Positions 14,159-19,762 of a stretch of DNA of 19,762 nucleotides are shown piece by piece. The first letter of the stretch is position 1; each line of letters opens with the position of its first letter. This DNA is from Campylobacterota bacterium. Lineage in GTDB: Bacteria; Campylobacterota; Campylobacteria; Campylobacterales; Sulfurovaceae. The notes beneath the pieces were generated by a model. It was not told the origin of the DNA, did no database searches, and was given only the letters and a program-made list of their open reading frames with translations. The stretch is taken from the NCBI GenBank assembly GCA_003646525.1, contig QMKU01000001.1, forward strand, positions 1-19,762, given 5' to 3'. The translations under genes were made by a program, and so were the position numbers.

Positions 14159-15015
14159 CGTACACTCTCGATAGCTTCCTTTAGCTCTCTCTCAAAAATA
14201 CTACTCTCTGACTCAGGAGTTTCTATCTCTGCGTTGGGCTCTTCAGGTGCTACTACCTTCTTCTCTTCGATTACTGGTTTCTTTGCTTTAACTACTGACT
14301 TCTTTTGACTTGTATCTGATCTCTTTTTGCTTGTGTCTACTTTCTTTTTGTTAACATCAGCCCTCTTCTGACTCTGATTGGGTCTCTTTTTATCTACATC
14401 TATTTTCTTTGTGCTTACATTTACTCTCTTTTTGCTTGCCTCTTGCTTCTTTTTTACCTCTTGATTCTTCCTGCTTGTGTTCAAATTATTTTGAAGTTTC
14501 TTAATTTGTGCATCTACTTTCTTAATTTGTGCATCTACCTCTTCTATCATTTTGGCTACAGTAGGTTTTTCTATAGTTCTCTTTTTTGGGACAACAATAG
14601 GTATTACTTTTGGGGCTACAACCTTGACGGGGCTAATCTTCACGACTTCTTGCTTTACAGCTTTTTGCTTTTTAGGTTCAGGAGTGACATTATTCACGAC
14701 AGGAGGTGTTTTGACCTCTTCTATTTTGACAACAGGAGCAGTTATTTTTGTAATTTCTCTCTTTTTTATCTTCACGCTCTCTTTTGCTGTTTTGGGTGGT
14801 ATGATCTTCGTCTTTGTCTTCGCATGAGAGGATTTTTTGTCAGAGAATTCATCCTCATCTTCTTGTGCCACCTGCTCTTTTGCTATAGCATCCAGAAGCA
14901 TACCCTCTTCTTGATCTATTTTTTTTACATTTTGCTCTACTGCAAAAGGATTTCCTGAAGCAAGTATACTCGATGTCAAAACTGCGGTTATAATACCTAT
15001 CTTATATATTATCAT
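14155..15015 (-). CDS. Lysine-rich repetitive exported protein, function unknown
   Basis: A 286-residue protein with a signal peptide (about 1-19, ending LAS) and a short mature start GNPFAVEQN of the kind seen in secreted Campylobacterota proteins. After an acidic patch (52-59) it is almost entirely low complexity: K/V/P-rich (about 65-155), a duplicated heptad VDAQIKK (160-166, 167-173), then a K-K-x-x-D/N-x-S repeat of 6-8 residues (about 188-240), and an acidic end with a short helix (272-286). No folded domain is recognised. It is the last gene after recA, eno and the FtsL-like gene; the protein at this position in Campylobacter and Helicobacter, as I recall, has an AMIN-like domain, which I do not see here. 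Its start overlaps the upstream stop by one base (TAATG). A cell-wall or DNA/anionic-polymer binding role is only speculation. Confidence 0.75.
   Translation of the reverse strand: MIIYKIGIITAVLTSSILASGNPFAVEQNVKKIDQEEGMLLDAIAKEQVAQEDEDEFSDKKSSHAKTKTKIIPPKTAKESVKIKKREITKITAPVVKIEEVKTPPVVNNVTPEPKKQKAVKQEVVKISPVKVVAPKVIPIVVPKKRTIEKPTVAKMIEEVDAQIKKVDAQIKKLQNNLNTSRKNQEVKKKQEASKKRVNVSTKKIDVDKKRPNQSQKRADVNKKKVDTSKKRSDTSQKKSVVKAKKPVIEEKKVVAPEEPNAEIETPESESSIFERELKEAIESVR
14497..14538 (-). repeat. Perfect 21-bp tandem duplication
   Basis: The 21-base unit at 14497-14517 is repeated exactly at 14518-14538. It encodes two copies of VDAQIKK, a seven-residue coiled-coil heptad, so the change lengthens a helix by two turns without shifting phase. 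Perfect identity points to a recent duplication. Confidence 0.9.
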
Positions 15016-15287
15016 TATTCTTCCCCTGGTTGCAACTGTTTTAATTCAAAAGATTCTTTTTGAAGCCGCTGATTTTCGCTTTTTAATTGCTTTGCCTCTG
15101 CAAGCAAATCTCTCTTTTCCTGCTTCAGATCTTGCAAGACAGTCAAAGAATCTTCTCCGTAAACCAATATACCCAGATAAATACCAAAAAGTATTATCAC
15201 GATAGCGGTCACTACGATCACTCGAACAGAGAGGCTGAGAATACCTCCGCCCCTCTGCGCCTTTTTCGCTGTCAATTTTACTGTCAC
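15015..15287 (-). CDS. FtsL/DivIC-like small membrane protein
   Basis: A 90-residue bitopic protein: basic cytoplasmic N-terminus (1-17), one membrane helix (about 18-42, rich in I/V/L), then a coiled coil (about 45-83, DLKQEKRDLLAEAKQLKSE). This is the shape of FtsL/DivIC septum initiators, which link FtsB/FtsQ-type partners to FtsWI during cell division. The position directly after eno matches the small gene found downstream of eno in Campylobacter and Helicobacter. The start is GTG, nine bases after the eno stop, with a weak ribosome binding site, so it probably relies on coupling to eno. The family call rests on topology and context more than on residues. Confidence 0.7.
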   Translation of the reverse strand: MTVKLTAKKAQRGGGILSLSVRVIVVTAIVIILFGIYLGILVYGEDSLTVLQDLKQEKRDLLAEAKQLKSENQRLQKESFELKQLQPGEE

Positions 15288-15296
15288 TTTCTAGAA

Positions 15297-16646
<1,350 letters not shown>

Positions 16647-16706
16647 TCATCTCTCGACAACAGCTCATTTTCTTTTCAGGAAAAGTAGAGACTTTGGACT
16701 ATCTTC

Positions 16707-17732
16707 TCAATCTTCAGTCCCTACCATCAACATATTTCCCATACCTAATGCCTCTTTTATTTTAGCCTCGACTTCCTTGTAAAGCTCCGTATCTTCTTTG
16801 AGTGTTACTTTAGCATTTTCCTTGCCCTGACCAAGTTTTTTCTCTCCATAGCTAAACCATGCTCCAGATTTATCAATAATATCCAACTTGACACCATAAT
16901 CAATCAATTCACCCTCTTTCGAAATACCTTCTCCGAACATAATATCAAATTCGGCCTGTCTAAATGGCGGTGCAACTTTGTTCTTGACAATCTTGGCTTT
17001 GACACGATTTCCTATAGATGATTCTCCCTGCTTGAGTGTAGCTATTCGTCTTACATCTATCCGCACAGAGGAGTAAAACTTCAGAGCATTTCCTCCTGTC
17101 GTCGTCTCTGGAGAACCATATCCTATCATTCCAATTTTCATACGAATTTGATTGATGAAAATAACCGTCGTATTCATCTTGTGCAAGATAGCTGTCAATT
17201 TACGCAGGGCTTGTGACATGAGTCGTGCCTGCAACCCCACATGCACATCACCCATGTCTCCTTCTATCTCATTTTTGGGTGTCAACGCTGCAACAGAATC
17301 GATGACAACTAGATCCACTGCCCCACTTCGGGTGAGTGTTTCGAGTACATCTAGGGCTTGTTCACCAAAATCGGGCTGTGAAACGAGAAGGTTATCTACA
17401 TCTACACCTAAATTTTTAGCGTATACTACATCCAGAGCATGTTCTGCATCAATAAAAGCACAGACCATTTCATCCGCTTGTGCCGAAGCAATAGCCTGAA
17501 GGGCAAGTGTGGTTTTGCCAGAAGATTCAGGACCATATATTTCGATAACTCTTCCCCGTGGAATGCCCCCAATCCCCAATGCCATGTCTAAACCAATAGA
17601 CCCCATACTGATCGCCTCGATTGGCTCAAATTCCTTATCTCCCAAACGCATCAGCGTCCCCTTGCCAAAAGTTTTATCTATCTGCTTAATCGCCATATCC
17701 AGTGCTTTTTGTTTATTTGCATCCATCGCCAT
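16707..17732 (-). CDS. recA: Recombinase RecA
   Basis: ATP-dependent strand-exchange protein of homologous recombination and the SOS response. Markers: [10 protein letters not shown] near the start, Walker A GPESSGKT (67-74), a lone IDAEHALD segment, the Walker B region [33 protein letters not shown] covering the DNA-binding loops, and [14 protein letters not shown] near the C-terminus. The start chosen (ATG 17730-17732, MAMDANKQ) gives 341 residues and places Walker A at the same position as in E. coli RecA (66-73). The frame is open to 17762, and ATG 17736-17738 is a close alternative adding two residues. No LexA box is apparent in the upstream region. Confidence 0.97.
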   Translation of the reverse strand: MAMDANKQKALDMAIKQIDKTFGKGTLMRLGDKEFEPIEAISMGSIGLDMALGIGGIPRGRVIEIYGPESSGKTTLALQAIASAQADEMVCAFIDAEHALDVVYAKNLGVDVDNLLVSQPDFGEQALDVLETLTRSGAVDLVVIDSVAALTPKNEIEGDMGDVHVGLQARLMSQALRKLTAILHKMNTTVIFINQIRMKIGMIGYGSPETTTGGNALKFYSSVRIDVRRIATLKQGESSIGNRVKAKIVKNKVAPPFRQAEFDIMFGEGISKEGELIDYGVKLDIIDKSGAWFSYGEKKLGQGKENAKVTLKEDTELYKEVEAKIKEALGMGNMLMVGTED

Positions 17733-17737
17733 AGTCA

Positions 17738-17743
17738 TCCTTT
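17738..17743 (-). promoter_or_regulatory. Ribosome binding site that favours recA start at 17732
   Basis: The complement reads AAAGGA, five bases before ATG 17730-17732. It overlaps the alternative ATG at 17736-17738, which would instead depend on a TAAGGA site further upstream. Confidence 0.5.
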
Positions 17744-17854
17744 GATCCTTAGTTCTAAACATAGTAACAACATTTTAGTTCTTTCTGGATGAAGTGGTTT
17801 AAAACATTTCAATATGACATATTTTACGCTCCAAGTATTTAGTCATCACTTTTT

Positions 17855-17863
17855 TGATAGAAT
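17855..17863 (+). promoter_or_regulatory. Extended -10 promoter for mqnD-murB
   Basis: TGATAGAAT fits the extended -10 pattern (TG-n-TAGAAT) behind a T run. Transcription would begin near 17870, leaving a leader of about 23 bases before the mqnD ATG. Confidence 0.5.
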
Positions 17864-17892
17864 GTCTTAATCTAACACTAAAGTGATAAATA

Positions 17893-18753
17893 ATGAAAAT
17901 AGAATTAGCACACTCTCCTGACGCAGATGATATATTTATGTATTTTGCCATCAAATTTGGATGGGTTGATACCAAGGATTATACATTTAGTAATATTGGA
18001 CTAGATATTGAGAGCCTCAATATCGAGGCAATCAAAGGCACTTATGATGTCACTGCGATAAGCTTCGGCATGTATCCACTCATCAGAGATGACTATGCTC
18101 TCTTGCGAACAGCTGTCAGTTTTGGTGAGGGCTATGGTCCCAAACTAATACGACGCAAAGAAAAAAGACTCAAGCGAAACTTTAGAGTAGCACTCTCGGG
18201 TAAATATACCACCAATGCTATGCTCTTTCGACTCTATTACCCTCAAGCACGACCAGTATATATGGATTTTTTGAAAATTGAAGCAGCTGTAGTCAACGGG
18301 GAGGTCGATGCCGGTGTACTCATACATGAATCTATCCTCGACTATGATGAGAGTCTGGAAGTAGAAAAGGAGATATGGGATATCTGGGTTGAACTTGCTG
18401 GAGAGGGTTTGCCTCTGCCTCTTGGAGGTATGGCTCTGCGCCGTTCTCTTCCGCTCAATAGAGCCATTGAGATAGAAAATATTCTCATAGACGGTGTCAA
18501 AATTGCCAACACAAGAAAAGAAGAACTCTGCTCGAAACTTGAAGCAGAGAAGCTGGTTCGCATCTCCGACAAAATGCTCACGAAATACCTCGATATGTAT
18601 GCCTCTGATGAATCCATCGAACTCTCACCTCTACAGCTAAAAGCACTAGACAGGCTTTACGAGATAGGCTTTGAAAAAGGTTTCTGGGAAGTACCGATCA
18701 AAACTGAGGATTATCTCCTTCCAAGAGAGTATGAGATGCTCAGAAGAGAATAA
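17893..18753 (+). CDS. mqnD: 1,4-dihydroxy-6-naphthoate synthase (futalosine pathway)
   Basis: Enzyme of menaquinone synthesis by the futalosine route: it converts cyclic dehypoxanthinyl futalosine to 1,4-dihydroxy-6-naphthoate. It has the periplasmic-binding-protein-like fold of the MqnA/MqnD family. The opening HSPDADDIFMYFA (7-19), the DIESLN segment and the stretch from DVTAISFGMYP to VSFGEGYGPKL fit MqnD better than MqnA. 286 residues, usual length. The ATG has only a weak purine-rich site upstream. Its stop TAA touches the murB ATG with no gap. In Campylobacterota menaquinone is the main respiratory quinone, so this is a core respiratory gene. Confidence 0.88.
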   Translation: MKIELAHSPDADDIFMYFAIKFGWVDTKDYTFSNIGLDIESLNIEAIKGTYDVTAISFGMYPLIRDDYALLRTAVSFGEGYGPKLIRRKEKRLKRNFRVALSGKYTTNAMLFRLYYPQARPVYMDFLKIEAAVVNGEVDAGVLIHESILDYDESLEVEKEIWDIWVELAGEGLPLPLGGMALRRSLPLNRAIEIENILIDGVKIANTRKEELCSKLEAEKLVRISDKMLTKYLDMYASDESIELSPLQLKALDRLYEIGFEKGFWEVPIKTEDYLLPREYEMLRRE

Positions 18754-19530
18754 ATGTTCTTCAAGACCATAGATTTTTCAAAATATTCCAGTATCAAAAT
18801 AGGTCAGACAGAAGAGGTGTTAGTCTTGGAAAATGCTGACAAGATACCGACTGATCGCTACCTCATCGGTGGAGCAAACAATCTGCTTCTCTCCCCAAAT
18901 CCTCCCGAGCTCATGATGCTAGGCAAAGATTTCTCAACAATTGATCTCCAGAGAGATATTTTGACGATAGGGGCATCGATGCCTACAGGTCGAATCATCT
19001 CTTATGCTCGCAAGCACAATCTCTCAGGATTTGAGTTTCTTGCCAAACTTCCTGGAGTGTTAGGTGGAATATTGGCAATGAATGCCGGAGTAAAATCTCA
19101 TGAAATATTTAATATTCTACGCAGTATTGAGGTAGAGGGTAAATGGATCCCCAAAGAAGAGATTGACTTTGGCTATCGTTTTGCAAAACTACCTAGCATT
19201 GCTACCGCCGCACAATTTCATATACAAGAAGGTTTTGATCAAAGACTTTTAGATGAGCTTGTCTCACTACGCAACAACCAACCCAAAGATCCTAGTGCAG
19301 GTTCAGCATTTAAAAATCCAAAGGGAGACCATGCTGGACGATTGATAGAAGCTGTAGGGCTCAAGGGAAAACGCAAAGGCAACATGGCATGGAGCGAAGT
19401 CCATGCCAATTTCCTCGTCAATCTCGGAGATGGCAATTTCGAAGATGCACACTATCTGATCACACTAGCTCAGGAAAAAATATTCCAAAAGTTTGGAATA
19501 GAACTCCAAACGGAGATAAAGATACTTTAG
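18754..19530 (+). CDS. murB: UDP-N-acetylenolpyruvoylglucosamine reductase
   Basis: Flavoenzyme that reduces UDP-GlcNAc-enolpyruvate to UDP-MurNAc in peptidoglycan synthesis. FAD-binding motifs IGGANNLLLS (38-47) and GFEFLAKLPGVLGGILAMNAG (about 90-110), then PSAGSAFKNP with the catalytic serine, AGRLIEAVGLKGKRKG, EVHANFLVN, and the C-terminal glutamate in LQTEIKIL. GSxFKNP and the compact size (258 residues) mark the short form of Campylobacterota; the N-terminus is shorter than in E. coli MurB (342 residues). It begins right after the mqnD stop, so translation is probably coupled. Confidence 0.94.
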   Translation: MFFKTIDFSKYSSIKIGQTEEVLVLENADKIPTDRYLIGGANNLLLSPNPPELMMLGKDFSTIDLQRDILTIGASMPTGRIISYARKHNLSGFEFLAKLPGVLGGILAMNAGVKSHEIFNILRSIEVEGKWIPKEEIDFGYRFAKLPSIATAAQFHIQEGFDQRLLDELVSLRNNQPKDPSAGSAFKNPKGDHAGRLIEAVGLKGKRKGNMAWSEVHANFLVNLGDGNFEDAHYLITLAQEKIFQKFGIELQTEIKIL

Positions 19531-19593
19531 GTGCAGAATGAGTTAAACACATGATCTCGACTGAGATATTGGCTTGGGGTAGCCTTGCACCTA
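19528..19593 (+). ncRNA. Possible structured RNA element after murB
   Basis: TAGGTGCA at 19528-19535 pairs with TGCACCTA at 19586-19593 (eight pairs, plus a G-U pair inside). Within the loop are two more hairpins: ATCTC-GACT-GAGAT (5 bp) and GGCT-TGGGGT-AGCC (4 bp), the last ending just before the closing strand. This makes a three-way junction of about 66 bases, richer in G and C than the flanking gap. There is no T run, so it is not a simple terminator. It overlaps the murB stop and lies before the arfB promoter. It could be a 3'-end structure, a small RNA or chance. Confidence 0.25.
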
Positions 19594-19631
19594 TATCTGA
19601 GTAAAGAAATTATACAAGTCAGTAGTTGTAA

Positions 19632-19637
19632 TATAAT
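19632..19637 (+). promoter_or_regulatory. -10 box for arfB
   Basis: A perfect TATAAT, 48 bases before the ATG at 19680, giving a leader of about 36 bases. It suggests arfB is transcribed apart from mqnD-murB. Confidence 0.45.
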
Positions 19638-19679
19638 GATATATTGAATATAGAAGCCATAAAAAAGGATGGATGAGCC

Positions 19680-19762
19680 ATGATACTAAAAATATCAAAT
19701 ACCGTGACTTTAGATGAGAATGAGATAGAGATTACTGCTATTAGAGCTCAAGGATCTGGTGG
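19680..19762 (+). CDS. arfB: Peptidyl-tRNA hydrolase ArfB, partial at the window end
   Basis: The first 27 codons of a release-factor-like protein. The segment EIEITAIRAQGSGG matches the start of ArfB (YaeJ), where the next residues normally complete the catalytic GGQ loop that frees nascent chains from stalled ribosomes; the window ends at the second glycine. The ATG at 19680 follows an AAGGA site about ten bases upstream. Earlier ATGs at 19669-19675 are out of frame. Without the rest, full length and the C-terminal basic tail cannot be checked. Confidence 0.8.
   Translation, partial: MILKISNTVTLDENEIEITAIRAQGSG

Noticed and set aside
14443..14958. A 171-codon rightward open frame opposite the lysine-rich gene
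   Set aside because: It is the antisense of AAA/AAG-rich codons, giving F/L/Y-rich nonsense with no ribosome binding site. The leftward gene has a signal peptide and coupling to its upstream neighbour.
16672..16685. Terminator after recA (CTTTTC-AG-GAAAAG)
   Set aside because: The palindrome leaves only a two-base loop and no T run follows on the minus strand.
17733..17762. Longer RecA starting at 17762
   Set aside because: The extra ten residues match no RecA start, and the inner ATG has a better ribosome binding site and puts Walker A at its usual position.
19540..19560. Integron attC site, because of GTTAAAC
   Set aside because: The partner core site is absent, and neither an integrase nor gene cassettes are present.
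19528..19620. TPP riboswitch, because of CTGAGAT and ACCTATATCTGAGTAA
   Set aside because: The spacing and pairing do not fit. The CTGAGAT is inside a local hairpin, the second conserved half is missing, and arfB is not a thiamine gene.

Overview
The window looks like a piece of chromosome from a member of the Campylobacterota (the former Epsilonproteobacteria), most like the free-living Sulfurovum/Sulfurimonas type. The pointers are: recA, eno and a small FtsL/DivIC-like gene in a row followed by a secreted protein (an order known from Campylobacter and Helicobacter); mqnD of the futalosine menaquinone pathway; short epsilon-type MurB and BioB proteins; a SapC-family protein beside a type I secretion operon; and AT-rich intergenic DNA with extended -10 promoters and little sign of -35 boxes. 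Genus is an inference.

Left part (1-9147), cell surface. A divergent promoter region at 45-325 separates the first codons of a leftward gene, cut by the window edge, from a rightward operon. The operon encodes a PrtD/SapD-type ABC exporter, an HlyD/SapE adaptor, a TolC/SapF outer-membrane protein and a SapC-family protein, the same gene set as the Campylobacter fetus S-layer export locus sapCDEF. The 14 visible residues of the leftward gene resemble the start of a DUF4214 domain, common at the N-terminus of large type I-secreted proteins, so it may be the cargo. Next come rfbC and rfbD (leftward; dTDP-rhamnose), a rightward lipoprotein resembling carbohydrate esterase family 3, and a leftward WbaP-like phosphoglycosyl transferase. 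Together these read as a surface module: a secreted surface protein plus enzymes that start, build and perhaps deacetylate a surface glycan.

Right part (9225-19762), housekeeping. rnhB (leftward) and topA (rightward) diverge from a short promoter region. topA, bioB and a CPA2-type cation/proton antiporter form a tight rightward operon. It meets, with a 4-base overlap, the leftward run recA, eno, an FtsL/DivIC-like gene and a lysine-rich repetitive exported protein. mqnD and murB are rightward and directly abutting, followed by a 149-base gap that holds a possible folded RNA element and a promoter, then the first 27 codons of arfB, cut by the window edge.

No gene-free stretch exceeds 300 bases. 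I saw no tRNA, rRNA, CRISPR array, insertion sequence or integrase. Several genes use non-ATG starts: TTG for sapD and rfbC; GTG for the esterase, the antiporter and the FtsL-like gene.
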